64,000 nt of DNA from Mortierella sp. BCC40632 (GCA_011634665.1 WAEK01000002.1:1261001-1325000), one strand, 5' to 3'; counted from the stretch's first letter, positions 23,620-35,525 are shown. The notes: a model not told the origin generated them from the sequence alone. A program made the numbers and translations.

Positions 23620-25558
23620 GCTGGCTAAAGACAAGTGTCGATCGTTCGGTCAGGTGGCAAAAAAAATGTGAAAAGAAATAGAAAAAGAAAAAGGCCTTGC
23701 TGTGGGGATGGAGGATCTCGATGTGGACGTGGCGGCGGGTTAACTAGGAAGGGCGTGCGAGAGTTGAGGCCGGAAGCGTCAGGCCTAGTTCCGATCGGGC
23801 ATTGAGAGAACGAAGAGACAAAGAGCACTTTTAGTAAGGCCGTAAATCCAATCGCTGCATATCTGGCTGTGCACACCGCGGCACGCTGTGGAAGGATTCT
23901 GTCTGGGCTCAATCAAACAAAAAAAAAAAAATTGCTGTCCGGGCGAGGGGAAGGTTCAGAGCTTGATTGATTGGCCATCACCCACAGACGACCATCTGGA
24001 AATGGGCCTGCCTCTGGGCCAGCGTGATTTCTTATCGTACGTTCTCCACCAGATGGCCCAGGAGATCTGCGCAAGTGCACAGAGCCACAGAAGAAAAAAA
24101 AAAAGAAAGGAGTAACCATGTGGAGACAAACAAGATGAAGGGTCATGGAGAAGAAACTGACCTGATGATGGCGAGATGTGAGATGCAGACAAGTGGTCGT
24201 GATTTCCTTAACGAATTGGATCGAGACCAAGAGTCTGGAGAGCAGAAGCGCAGCTGGTTGGGAAAGTGGTCGTGCAGAGAAAGGAGAGAAAGAGTGTCGA
24301 GGTGATGGAGTGGGCGCGTTGCAGGGTTGATGGCGATCAATCAGCGAAAGGGCGAAGATGAGTAAGGGGAGGGGGGAGGATTGGCTGAGCTGGACTGGAC
24401 TGAACTGGACTGAACTGGGCTAGGGCTAAGAGAGTGAATGAGAAAGTGAGGCACGCGGAGAGCCGGATGCGGGGATGACTCTGGGCAGCAAGGGAGAGAA
24501 TGACGATCAAAGGAGAGCAGTCCGGAGCAGGGCGGAGCGAGATGAGAAAGAGAGAAAGAAAAGAACAAAGAAAAAAGAAAGAAGACACACAGAAAGTGAG
24601 AGTGAGAGTAATGAACGAGCGCGAGTGGATCTGCAGATGGGGCTGTTCTGTTCGCAGCAGAGCAAAAGAGAAAAGAAAGGAAAGAAGAAGAGAGATGGCC
24701 TGATGGCCGAGATGGGTGAGCAAAAAGCAATCGAGACGCAACAAGAGGACACACACAGACGAGAATTTTTTTGGCGCTAGACCGTGACATACTGGATTGC
24801 TCTCACTCACACGTCCCAGCAGATGGGATGGGGAGAACCACGAACTTTTTTCAACCAGCTCTCTCTTCCCATCCACCTCCCGTTCGCCGCACCCACGCAC
24901 ACACCCCTTCTCTCACCTTCTGACAGCCACCGTCCGCCTGTCAGACACTGTTATGTTATCTTTGGCTTGATATTTATTTCCTTTCTCTCACACATACTCT
25001 CTTTCTCGTCCTATTTTCATCCTCGGTTCTCTCTCTCTCACTTACTCGCTCTTACCCACACTCTCGTTCTCTTCTTCTGACCCTCCTACACTTCTTTTTC
25101 TTCAGCTCGACCACTAAAATTGCTCGATCCACCCAGGAATAAGAGAGGCCGGAAATTTTTTTTTATTGTCGTCTTTCTCAAAAAAAAAAAAAAAAAAACC
25201 TTGTTGTCCGTCAAAATTCGGATCTTTGCCGTTGTTGTGTTGGGACAAAGGAAAAAAAAAAAAAAGGAAAGATAGTCTCTTCTGAGAGTCTTCCCCTCCC
25301 ATCTCTTAGATTCTGCGCACACTTGAGTACGAAACAACAAACGTTCTTTTTTTTTTTTTTTCGTGAAATGATGTTTGTCTCGATAGAATAGCATAGCAGG
25401 GCAGGATGCTGCTCTCTTGATTGCCCACCCAGTGGTCGCTGCATGCGTAGATACCGAACATGGCCCCTGACATGCATTGACAGTTCACATAGCCACAGGC
25501 GTGGATCAACATGCGTCCCCACCCAAAAAAAAAAAAAAAACGAAAACGAGCCTTTTTT
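23620..25558. other. Intergenic region: TUP1 promoter and RING gene 3' flank
   Basis: Plus-strand purine-rich blocks (24540-24700) are a CT-rich leader on the TUP1 sense strand. A short tandem of CTGGACTGAA units occurs at about 24388-24417. Poly(A) or poly(T) runs are at 23919-23931, 25181-25198, 25253-25265, 25347-25361 and 25525-25540. Long open frames here are low-complexity artefacts. Confidence 0.5.
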
Positions 25559-27271
25559 TTACCCCCAAAACACTCGCTGGGCTCGTTGGATCGGCGTCTT
25601 GCACACGACACAAGTTCGGTGTGTCTTGAGACAGGCATCACACATCACCAAATGATAACAAGGTACGATCGCATGTGCCAGGGTCCCAGTTTTACATGCA
25701 CGACAGGTCAGTTTAGGATTGTCAAATCCACACTCCTGAAGTTCTGCTGCATACTTTTCCAATCGTTCTGCAGACTCTTCCCATACGGCTAAACGCCTTT
25801 CCATCTCTTGGATATCGGTTTCGATGGCTCTTCGTTGTGGAATCACCCCCCTATAGAATTGATCTAGTTCCGCTGTGAGTTGCGTCATTGGGTGTTCCCG
25901 ATCTGAGGCAACCTCAGGATCTTCAGGTCCTGGGCCTGATCCATTCGGTAACCATCTCTTCTGTATCGGATTTTTCTCCCTCTTGTCCAAAGTTGACCTT
26001 TGAGTCTTCTCACTCGCACGTATCACTTGTCCATGAACTCGTTTCAAACCATGCGGCAATGGTAAAATGGTATTGGGTGTCACTTTCTGTTGTTCTGCTG
26101 AGATGTCATCCTCTGAGTGCCTGGTTGAAGGACCCGAATGAGCCCCTTCCTGCCCATCCATTCGATCTTCAAAGTGACTATCGTCGGGCTCACTTTCGGA
26201 TCTGGGTGAGTATACTCCGGTCTTTGTCCTCTTGTCTCCAGAGTTGAATGCTGGGGCCTCGTACTCGTTCCAATCGTTCTGATTCGAGTGACTGGAATCC
26301 CAAAGACTTTTCCCCTTGTCTTGTTCCGATGAAGTATTTCTTAGAGAAGTAAACGCGACAAGTGGATGGATAGGCTCAGACGGTGGTAACAGCTTGAGTG
26401 TCCGGGCTTCCAAGACTCTTGAGCAACCACCAAGTCGATTGTTTGCACAAGTATAGACAGTTGTTGGCTCGAGATCTCGATAGTCCGAGCGAAGTACCAT
26501 GTCTTGACCACAAAAGCAGCGCGGAGGCTGCCCCAGGGGTGCAGGGAACCCAAGGACGGACTCTTGCTCAAGCCAGTGCGCAACAGACGCCAGCTGAGCA
26601 TGGCATCGGCAGGCATTGGCAAGGAGTATAATGGGCAGATAAACGGTTGGGTGTTTCCTGACAATATCCTGGTGACGTTCTGCTAAAAGTTGACATTGCT
26701 CTTCGACCCCTATCTTGATTGACCCCTTATCCGTGGTGGCCAGAATCGAGTCTCTTGTCCTGCCTACCTCTGGATCCCAGATGAGATTAATAAACTTGAT
26801 CCAGTCGCGTGAGTGCATATGGAATCCACATATCCGTCTTTCTTCTTTGTCTTTGCGTGCTGCGGCAGGTCTTTGGCTAGACCAAAGACACCCCCCTTGG
26901 CCAGAAGGGGTTTGGTCGGATGGTCTGGGTGGTTGAAAGTGCAGCCAGGCTTGGAATTTGTTTTGCTGGGATGGTTGGCTTTTTTGGTTTGGTCCATTGG
27001 CATCGGATGGACATTGTGCTGCCTTTGGAGCGTTCATGTTGGTGTTGTCAGCAAAGCCATTGTTGATGTGAATATCCTCTCTTGGACGTCCTGGCAGAGT
27101 TGTCTCCTGGCGCAGATGTTCATTGTTTGCCTGGGGATGAGAGGCTCCTTTGCTCTGGCCGTGTAAACCGTAATGGGTATAATGACACTCAAAGACGATG
27201 CCGAAATCTTTTGTAGAAAGCTTTACGGCAGGCTTTTGACAGAAGCAGTGAGGGACCACGAGAGAGGTCAT
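25559..27271 (-). CDS. RING-finger protein (putative E3 ubiquitin ligase), family unknown
   Basis: Single exon, 570 residues from the in-frame ATG at 27271 (MTSLVVPHCFCQKPAVKLS). The C-terminus carries a clear RING-HC of the type seen in IAP/Mahogunin-like ligases: CRACKTGTLAHAIVPCYH, then CDAC and CVVC, close to the last residue. Just before it is a short predicted coiled coil (QMERRLAVWEESAERLEKY-like). Two Cys clusters further N-terminal, CFCQKPAV...FECHYTHYG...CGFHMHS near the start and CFCGQDMVL...YTCANNRLGGC mid-protein, look like a duplicated zinc module similar in spacing to GRF-type fingers. The middle is acidic and Ser-rich. RING-HC domains bind E2 enzymes, so ubiquitin ligase activity is likely; target and location are unknown. 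The stop of the upstream tetraspanin gene is only 127 bases away; the frame continues open upstream but without a better start. Confidence 0.75.
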   Translation of the reverse strand: MTSLVVPHCFCQKPAVKLSTKDFGIVFECHYTHYGLHGQSKGASHPQANNEHLRQETTLPGRPREDIHINNGFADNTNMNAPKAAQCPSDANGPNQKSQPSQQNKFQAWLHFQPPRPSDQTPSGQGGCLWSSQRPAAARKDKEERRICGFHMHSRDWIKFINLIWDPEVGRTRDSILATTDKGSIKIGVEEQCQLLAERHQDIVRKHPTVYLPIILLANACRCHAQLASVAHWLEQESVLGFPAPLGQPPRCFCGQDMVLRSDYRDLEPTTVYTCANNRLGGCSRVLEARTLKLLPPSEPIHPLVAFTSLRNTSSEQDKGKSLWDSSHSNQNDWNEYEAPAFNSGDKRTKTGVYSPRSESEPDDSHFEDRMDGQEGAHSGPSTRHSEDDISAEQQKVTPNTILPLPHGLKRVHGQVIRASEKTQRSTLDKREKNPIQKRWLPNGSGPGPEDPEVASDREHPMTQLTAELDQFYRGVIPQRRAIETDIQEMERRLAVWEESAERLEKYAAELQECGFDNPKLTCRACKTGTLAHAIVPCYHLVMCDACLKTHRTCVVCKTPIQRAQRVFWG

Positions 27272-27398
27272 GTTGTTGCCTTCATGCTGGCGCGGAGAGT
27301 CGAAAGATGGATGAGGCAAACAAAAAAAAAAAAAGTCCAAAATTGGCGGATATTTATTTGATTTTTTCTTACGGTGAGATAAATGAGAATGAGAGGTA

Positions 27399-29199
27399 TC
27401 AAGCGACGTAAACCTGCGTCTCCCTTTCGTCCTCTGCATACTCTGGCAGTCCATAGTAAGAGTAGTCGTGGTTGCCAAAATGGCGACTCATTCCCCATAA
27501 TCTAAATATCTCATCCCTATATCCATCATTATCGTCATCGTCCTCATCGCCCGCTTCATCCTCATTGAGCTCGTCACGGACTGAATAGTGTGGCAGATCA
27601 TATTCGTCTGTGGACAACAGTGGTACGCGTGCACTCTCTTCCTCGAGTTGCTTCTCACTCGGGAAATATGGAGACTCTTCATCCGCCTCTTCCTCGCCTT
27701 CTCCTGCCTGCATAGTTGAAGCCAAGTGCTTGAAGAGAATCGAGAGTAGGAAGACGCCCGTGAGCTAGATAGATTGAGTGTCATGTTGATTTATCAGTAT
27801 GTATCTCTTTAGATTTGAGCTGCACAAAGTTACTTGGTCAATACAGAAACTCTCTGAGCCGATCATTTACCTGGATCAACCGGATGCAAAAGATGAGGAG
27901 ACCGAGACGCTGAAGCCGCTTGCCGAAGCGCAAGAGCAGGACCTCTCCGCATGTTGGAAGAGGAAGATCCAAATCCTCTGGATAAAGCACTGCCCTGTCT
28001 TCCGATGAATGGAATCCACGGCAGTTGAACTATGTGGGTTGATAAAAGAGTCAAACAGTTAGGGATAATGCCCAAATGTCCCCCCCCCCCAATACTCAAT
28101 ATTGGAGGAAGATTTGTACATGTATTCCCGTCAAGTTTTGTTCCATTACCTCCATCTGTAACTCATGAATCAAGGACCTGTCTTTTTGATACGCCCTTTC
28201 CCATGACTGATCCAAAGCATCATTAATCCACGACGATCCCGACATGAATCCTATGATTGCCGAACCAACCTGTAAGACTATGAAGCCCAGCACAAATACA
28301 AAGTACTGAGAAGAAGGAAGAATAGAAGAAAGGACACAGCTTTCGTTAGTTTTCTTCTTTTTCTTTTTGCTCTGAGGTGACGAGTGCGTGTTTTTGCGTA
28401 TGTGTTATTTTTGCTTGTCAGCTGGGTGGAGAATGCATACCAGGTTCATCAACCGCGCACAGCCCTTGGCGACTCCAAAAAGGCCTACAAGCGATACTAA
28501 AACGACGCCGATTCCCATAACATCGACTCCGACAGATAACGTTGGAATTAAAGTGATTCCATGGTGTATCGTTGCTGCGGTCGAGTGTCGATTCTGCGCC
28601 TGAAGGATGTGAACGAGTAGTACGGATGCAGGAACCTGGATAATAATAAAAAAAATGGCCGTGTAAGAAGTAGTGGTTAGTCTCTCTTTCTTTTCATTAC
28701 GTTTTCTCTTTCTTTTTTTTACTGGTGCAGGATGTGGAGTGGGTGGCAGAACACAGACACATGCCATTGGAAGGAAACCCTGAATGTGAAGAATGGGCAA
28801 AGCCAGCGGAATGACAATGGTGAAAAGTGACAAAAACAATAACAATAGCAGGCGGGAAGAATGACAGGGAGGAGGGGGAAGGAGAGAAGAACGAAAGAAC
28901 GGGACAAAGGAGCAGGGAAGAGGAGCTAACAGTACAGTACAATGCAGTTTTTTTTTGCCGATGAACCCCATGTCCTGCCTGCAAGGTGGCCACTCTGCGA
29001 CCATCCAAGTCAGTAGCGGCAGGTAAGAAAAAGGGAGATTTTGCTCTCGTTCTCTCACAGGAGTGGGTCTCCATCAAGGGGGCGCACACAAAGAACGGGT
29101 CTGGTCCTTTTTGTTCGGTTACAGTGATTGTGCTCGCTCGGTCAGGCGAAAGGAGACAAGACCAGGGACGGAGCGAAGAGTCAAAGCGCAATACGGTCC

Positions 29200-29238
<39 letters not shown>

Positions 29239-29566
29239 CACACGAGAGCAACCAAAAGAGACCGGTAACGATGCGGCCCACCAGGTCACGGCCTGTCTCC
29301 GGTTACACTCCTACATGCTTGCAGACACAGATTCTCGTTCCACATTGGTAGGGCATCTGTCGGATGTCTCTTCTTTATCTTTTTGTTTTACTCGGGGGGT
29401 CACTTACCATTGTAGCGAGAAAGACGAGTGGGGCGATGCACCATTGTAGCGTCCTGGGAGGAGGTGAATACAGGGCCTCTTGCCGAAGTCGCTCCTCGTG
29501 CTCGCTGGTGTACTCGAGAAGGAGTGGAATGGTCCTTTCTCTCGCGTCATCTCGCTGTGCGCCCAT
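27399..29566 (-). CDS. Tetraspanin-family membrane protein
   Basis: Five exons on minus: 29566-29408, 28635-28441, 28305-28150, 28029-27871, 27764-27399, all in phase 0, giving 344 residues. Four membrane segments are visible: TM1 across exons 1-2 (LQWCIAPLVFLATM onward), TM2 (LSVGVDVMGIGVVLVSLVGL), TM3 (YFVFVLGFIVLQVGSAIIGF) and TM4 across exons 4-5 (GLLIFCIRLIQLTGVFLLSI). Between TM3 and TM4 is the large extracellular loop with cysteines in FNCRGFHSSED and LPTCGE, in place of the usual CCG motif. The cytosolic tail is about 105 residues and strongly acidic (a run of Glu/Asp near EAGDEDDDDNDG). Fungal tetraspanins such as Pls1 and Tsp2/Tsp3 organise membrane domains and affect polarised growth and appressoria. 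The match is by architecture more than sequence, so the subfamily is uncertain. Intron 1 is 772 nt and holds a (GA)n array. Confidence 0.72.
29202..29234 (+). repeat. (GA)n microsatellite in tetraspanin intron 1
   Basis: An almost perfect GA run; on the sense strand it reads CT. It lies mid-intron, far from the acceptor. Confidence 0.85.
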
Positions 29567-31118
29567 GGCGGATGGCGGTGGTATGTGCGTTGACTTGGAG
29601 TGAGCTGGGATGAAAGGAGGAGATGATGTGTGGTGGCGGTGGGGTGTTCGGTCCTGTCAAGTGAGAGTTTACTGTGCAAGAGATGAGCAGAGAGTGTGAG
29701 AGAGCGGGGGATTGAGAGAGTGAGAGAGACAGAGAAAGTGTGTGAAAGTGAGAAGGTAAGAGAAGGCGAGAATTGTCCAGGAGATTCGACCGAGTAGTGA
29801 GAGTAGGAAGAGTAGTTTCGATGGTTGAGCAGGAGTGACACGACCAAGAAGAGTCCTTTATAAACGTAGGTTGCAATGCAGGGGTGGGGAACAGAAAGAG
29901 AATGAGCGAAAGAAAAGAAAAGAAAGGAGACGGATACAGACAAGACGAAGGGCAAAAGAAAGAGAAAAAGAAGCGAGAGGAGAGAAAGGAAAGAAAGAGA
30001 GAAAGCAAGGAGGAAGTGTGGTTCGTCGTGATTTATAGCTTCTCTTTTGATCATCACATCAATGTGAAATATATCACCCACATTACATTACTCGCTCGCG
30101 TCAACGAACAAGATAGTATGAGTATTAAAAAGAAGAAGAAAAAAGGAGCAGACAGACATGGCGGGGATCGGAATCTGGTTGCTTCTCTTCCTCCCCCCAC
30201 CCCACGACTCTTGCTCCCGTCTCGTCTTGTCTCGTTCACTCACTCCAACAGATGTCTGCTCGCCGTATATATGCGCATTCCACCACCCAATGTCTCTCAT
30301 AACGCCCTTCCCGGACCTGCGCCGCCACCACGAACCTGGCCGCTGATTATTGGGATCTCGGATACCGTCGCGTTCTATTATTCCTCTTGATCGCCGACCT
30401 CCGCTGCCCCGTCTGGCCTCTTTGCCACGGCCCGGGACGAGGGAGGATAGAAGGGTCAATCACTCCAGTATTCTGCAGCGCCCCAAGGGTGGGAGAAAGA
30501 GAAGAGAGAGAGATGGAGAGAAGCTGTCTTGTGGTTGAGCGTCGTATCTGCGTCCTCAGCACACACTCGGCAAGGAAGGAATGGAACGGAGAAGACACGA
30601 TGTGCGTTTGCTCAGCAAGGATAAGAATCTCTACTCGCGTCCGTGCGCACCCACTCTCTAAGTCTGGGTGAGAAATGCTCCTCACCCTACACAAGGCGCC
30701 CCTACCCACGGGAGCCGACCCTTTCTAGGCCAAGCAGCCCTAAGCTCGACGGATCGCCTCGGTCGTCAACCCAAGACAAAAAAAAAAAAAAAAAAAAAAC
30801 CAATAAAGCTGAGAAAAAAAAAAAAAAACTACTTACATCGACTGCAACAAGATTCCTTCAAGGTTGAAATCTCTGGGACGTGAGTCTGGCGCCTGTGCAA
30901 ATACAGAGGTTCAGAATGGAGAGAGACAGACAGAATGAGAGTGAGAGAGGGCCGTCTCTGTTCATTTATGGATTGGCACATGCATCTCACCCCTGCATCT
31001 CACTGCTCACACTCTCTTTCCTTCTTTTTTTCCACCATTCCTCATCTCCGCATCGGCATCTCATCCCTTCCCCTCTACCTCGTCCCATCGGCGACGTCGC
31101 CTTTCCATCTCGCCTCCC
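29567..31118. other. Divergent promoter region of tetraspanin and golgin genes
   Basis: The side next to the tetraspanin is purine-rich on plus (29700-30005), so pyrimidine-rich on that gene's sense strand; the golgin side is C/T-rich on plus (31005-31110). Two poly(A) runs at 30779-30800 and 30814-30827 lie between. No separate gene is recognised. Confidence 0.5.
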
Positions 31119-34100
31119 ATGTTCAACACCCTCCTCAAAAAGGCCTCGGAGTCCTCATTCGCTACCTTGGCCAGTGAGGCGCTGGATTCGCGACCTGGAT
31201 CGCCTGCATCTTCTCGCCGACCCTCGACAAGCTCTCCTCTTTCTCAACATCAGAACGGTCCCAACAACCAAGCTCGAAAGGCAGGCTACCATGAATAGCT
31301 CATTTGAACACCCTGTTTTTTCTTCCCTCCAGAGCCTCATCTACGATGGCACTGGGCTTTTGCACATCCAGTCTCTTGCTGACAGTCTCTCATCCGCCTC
31401 CCCCCACAGCCCAACAGGAACCCCGCTGCTCGAGCTGCTGGTGCTGGTGGTTCCAGGCAAGTAGAGAGTAAATATCCCATGGGACTTTGCAACGATCAGG
31501 TCCACTTTTGGCTAATGCGACTGCTTGCTCCTTATTATCCAACTTTAGTCCTTACTCTACCAATGCCCAGTTGGCAGCCCAACTGGATGAAGCCAACAGC
31601 GAGATTGAGAACTGTCAGAAGCTCCTCCAGAAGGCAGCCCAGGAAAATGCAGAGGTATTTACCTAGATCGCTCTCAAGGCCAATGGGCCTGTTGTTGTTG
31701 TAGTTGTTGTGGTTGTTGTTATTGTTGACATGGGAGATACCTGATAATCCGCCGTGAGTGTCTAAACAAGAAGTGCGACCTTTTCTGCTGTTGCATATAT
31801 AGTTTGTCAAGGATACAGATCGGCTCCGAACCGAGAATGAATCACTCAACGAGGAACTACAGGAGGCACGCGCCGCCATCACATCCATGAAGGCATCACT
31901 GGAAGGAAAGACGTCGGATGGTGTCTTATCACCCAAATCAAAAGGTTTAGATGTCAAAGAGACGGATTCAGCAACTCAGAATGGTTCTGCTGATCCTTTA
32001 GGTGTCAGTCTTTCTCCAAGTCAAGAACTTAGCACAGATCAAGGAGTCAAACATCCATCAAAGGACTCAGCTACCACACCTGAAGTACCAAATGGAAAAG
32101 GAACTAAGCAGGTTATGGAAGAAAATGCCAGTGCCGAGGCCACAATGCTCCAAAGAAAAGTCGAAGAGCTGACAGAATCACTCTCTGTAAAGACAGCAGA
32201 GTCTCGAGGACTAGAAAAATCAATTGAGCAACGGACAATGGAGCTTGGAAAGCAGAAAGCAGAGTATGACGAAAAGATGAAAAAGATGAAGGCCATCTTT
32301 GCGGCAGCCAACAAAAACTTGAACGAGTACCGTCAGTCGATAGCAACCAAGGATGCCGAGATTGAAGAGCTAAAATCAAAATTGGAGAATCAGCCTGCGC
32401 CAGAAACACCAGCTGTAGAGCAATCAGAAGAACAGGCTCGTAAGTCTTTAATTCTGGAGAAGCAGTAGTCAAGATGATTCAAAGCGCATTTTTTTTTTTA
32501 TTTTATTTTATTTTATTAAGGTAGAGGAACTATTGCTTTGACTGACATTAGCTTAATGTTTTCTTCTTTGGTTTATGGGTGCTGCTATTTAGAGATCATT
32601 CGAGACCTGGAAGCGGATATGAAGAATCAATCAGAGTTGGCGGCGTCCAAGCTACAGCAAATGGTAAATCGCCAGTCCTTCTCTACATGAAAGAGAGATC
32701 CACCAAAGAGCTCAGTGTATTCAACACCACCTGTTCCCCCTTTTCTCCCTCTTTACCCAACCTTTTCTTTTCTTTAGGAGAGCAAATACAGGCAAAGCCA
32801 TTCACAACTAGAGAAGCTTCGCCAAGAATACCAGCAGTACAAGCAACGTGCGAGTTCATTATTACAACAACAACAGGAAGCCGGTGAGACGAGCGACGAT
32901 AGCAAACTAAAGGAACTTCAGACGCATTTGGACTCGATCACCAAAGAAAACAGGTAACTCACTCTTTCTCGTTGTCCTTGCTAGCAGAGGATGTGTTATC
33001 CGGATACAATCACTACTGCAAGACTAAGCAGACCATACTCTCCTGTCAAACAAATAGATCTATCACAAAGGACCTTCAGGAAGCCGAGTCCACAAAATCG
33101 TCCCTCGAGAGCGAACTTCAGCTGGCACTGGATCAGATCGCACGTCTCGAGTCGACCATTGAAATCTCTCGCCGACAAGAGAGGCTACAGAATCGGCGAC
33201 AGAGTGATCTTGAACGATCACTCAAGGAGGCTCAGCAAGAGCGAGAGTCTGTCGAAACCCGACTCGCTTCTTTGCAAGAGCTGCGAGAAGCCGAATCTCA
33301 GAGTCTGAGGCAAGAGTTGGGCGGGACTACCAAGGGCATTGAAGACAGGCTGGCGAAGAAGGAAGAAGAGAATGCAGAACTTCATCGAATCCTGGATCGA
33401 ACGAGTGATGAGCTTGCAGCAGCGAAGCAAGAGATTCAAACATTACGGGACCTTGTTAGTGGCTCTGAGGTCCATTCGGAGGGCACGTCTAGTGTCAAAG
33501 GCATGGCCTCACCAGGCAATGAGCAGGATCACAAAGGACCTGCTCAGCTTTCTGTTATGACAGCGACCCTTGCCCCACGAACCTCTTTTTCTGCATATGA
33601 GCAGGATTCACCTATCTCTAGGGCCTCTTCAGCAATGTCTCTATCCCACGAAAGACAACCCATATACTGTAAGAATTTGTGGATTTGTATTTTGTTTTTA
33701 CATATGCTTCAGTTGGCCATTGAAACAGCCGATTATGAGACTGTAGGACTAATTGACTTTATTAATTGTGTAGCAACGCTGTCTGATCTGCTTGCTGCGA
33801 AACCGCTCGTAGAGCGTCAGCCCTTCCAGGATACAGGTGTTGGATTGGGACTCTCGACACATTCCACGCCCACGACTGTGCCCACTACGACGGCTTTAAC
33901 GGGAGGAGCGTCCACATTTGGTCCCAACAAGGAACGCGAATACCAGATCAAGCTCCAACATTTGACCGAACTTTTGAATGAGAGTGAAGCAGGTCATCAA
34001 CGATTGCTTGATCAAGAAAAGGTAAACAGCCCTAGTCTCAATAGATTATAGGAGGTCCTCGATTTCTTTCTCGTGGTAGACTAACATCTTTCTATATCAA

Positions 34101-34371
34101 CTCCTCTCTCTCCCTTCACCTCGTTTTATAGGTTCTCAAAGAGGAGATCCGGAATCTTGATCGTGCAGAGCGTCGACAGAACCTCAGTGTGGATTACCTC
34201 AAGAACATTGTTCTCAAATACCTCGAGTCACCGGACCGAGAACAACTTCTTCCCGTTCTCACAACGGTTTTACAACTCTCTCCAGCTGAAGTGACATCTC
34301 TTCGGAAGAAGACGGTTCAAACCTCAGCTTCGTCTCTTGTCTTGGGAGGTCTCTTTGGTGGTTCTGGATAG
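31119..34371 (+). CDS. GRIP-domain coiled-coil golgin (Imh1/golgin-245-like)
   Basis: Proposed exons: 31119-31280, 31410-31456, 31549-31654, 31803-32439, 32593-32663, 32778-32953, 33058-33668, 33774-34021, 34132-34371, giving 765 residues. The N-terminus (MFNTLLKKASESSFATLASE) resembles the amphipathic start of trans-Golgi golgins and is followed by a Ser/Pro linker. Most of the rest is heptad-rich coiled coil (for example ELQLALDQIARLESTIEI). The C-terminus has a GRIP domain (about residues 703-745: LSVDYLKNIVLKYL, LLPVLTTVLQLSPAEV), which binds Arl1-GTP on trans-Golgi membranes. Golgins of this class tether vesicles. Exons 3-9 are firm. The exon 1-2 junction is weaker: it needs a GC donor (AAG|GCAGGC) or another undetected exon. 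Intron 2 also looks GC-AG (CCAG|GCAAGT). The intron at 33669-33773 is open in frame. Confidence 0.85.
33669..33773 (+). other. In-frame, stop-free golgin intron (possible exitron)
   Basis: Starts GTAAGA, has a CTAAT branch-like site and ends GTGTAG. Its 105 nt (35 codons) contain no in-frame stop, so retention would insert a hydrophobic segment (WICILFLHMLQLA) into a coiled-coil protein. Confidence 0.6.
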
Positions 34372-34743
34372 CAATTGAAAAGAAAAACTCTCTTACCACC
34401 ACCATCACCACCCCTTCCCGTCACTTGCATTTCCAAAACACACTCAAATTAAAACAAAAGAGATAATTGATGTGCAATATGACCGCAACAGTTTTTAATG
34501 AAAGGCGTTGTTGGCTTAAAATGAAGGGAGGGAGAGGAACGCACCATGTATCACTAAACGACGCGTTCCCTTTTTTTTTTTTAGAATCTAAACAAAAGAG
34601 TTACGGCCTTGCATCTTTTTTTTTTTTTTTTTGGGGTGTGCGTGTGTGTGTGAAAGAGAGAGGGGGGTGAAAAAAAAAAGAGGAAAAGACGCGCAAACAG
34701 GAGATCCGAGAAATCGAGAAGAGAATCTGTATCACACGCTCTC
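34372..34743. other. Short spacer between convergent golgin and COX9
   Basis: It holds the 3' flanks of two convergent genes, with poly(T) at 34616-34632. A TTAAAACAAAAG stretch follows the golgin stop, but no clear AATAAA. No other feature is seen. Confidence 0.5.
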
Positions 34744-35525
34744 TTAAGCACGGTTGGCACGGAGGTTGGCGTAGTACTGGTCGCGAGCATCACGGTTGGC
34801 AAGGACAACCTTGCTCCAGAAGGCACCGGCAGCGGCACTAAAATTTTGAGAAAGGGAGAGAGAGAGAGAGAAAGAGCCAGTTAGTTGTTAACTCTAAAAA
34901 AAAAAAAAAAAAAAGTCTGGGGTGGGTTGGGGGGAGAAAGTGAGGGAAGAACGCGGGTTGATAGGAGCTGGGTAATGGAATGAAAAGAGGGTTGAATATC
35001 ATCCTAGTCGCCTCTCCAGCTGCAGAAAGCGTGTATGTCTTTGAGATTCAATGGTTGAGTATGGAACGCTGGGTTGGGAGTATGCCTTTTTTAATGTTGT
35101 CGTGCGTGACCAATTATGGATATCCGTTTGGTTCCAGAGAGCGTAGTGTCGTAAAAAAAAAAAAAGTCCCTGCCCAGATCACACACATATCCGACGAGCC
35201 AACTGGCCGACAGGTCCATTTGCTTCAGACTGGTTTCTCGCGATCTCATAGTCAGCAGAGGAAAAACAGATTGAGCGATGGGTTGACTAGCCCAGTTTTG
35301 ATCCGAACAATTGTCCTGTCCATCGGTTGGTGCAAGAGTGATCGGTAGCCGGCGAATCATCTGTCCTGTGGAGAGATAGAGAAAATAAAAAAAAAAAATA
35401 ATAATAAAAAAGACACGCGAGTGGGGAAAGAGTAGGAAACAAATGTCATACCCTCCAAGACCGAGGGCGATGGTGATGTGAGTCAACATCGACTTTCCAA
35501 GCATGTTCTGGACGGGGGCGATCAT
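34744..35525 (-). CDS. COX9: Cytochrome c oxidase subunit COX9/VIIa type
   Basis: Two exons on minus, 35525-35452 and 34837-34744, joined in phase to give 55 residues. The N-terminus MIAPVQNMLGKSMLTHI matches the fungal COX9 pattern (short I-A-P-I/V start), followed by a membrane helix rich in Gly/Ala (ALGLGGAAAGAFW) and a charged tail RDARDQYYANLRANRA. The protein is a small single-span subunit of mitochondrial respiratory complex IV, in the inner membrane; like yeast Cox9 it shows no classical cleavable presequence. Length fits (55-60). The 614-nt intron, with GTATGA donor and TTTTAG acceptor, makes up most of the gene; poly(A) and GA tracts lie inside it. The short length limits certainty, but both halves fit the family. 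Confidence 0.82.

Noticed and set aside
24337..24900. 187-residue open frame upstream of TUP1
   Set aside because: It reads a CT-rich leader as Ser/Leu/Phe; lies in the TUP1 promoter/5' UTR.
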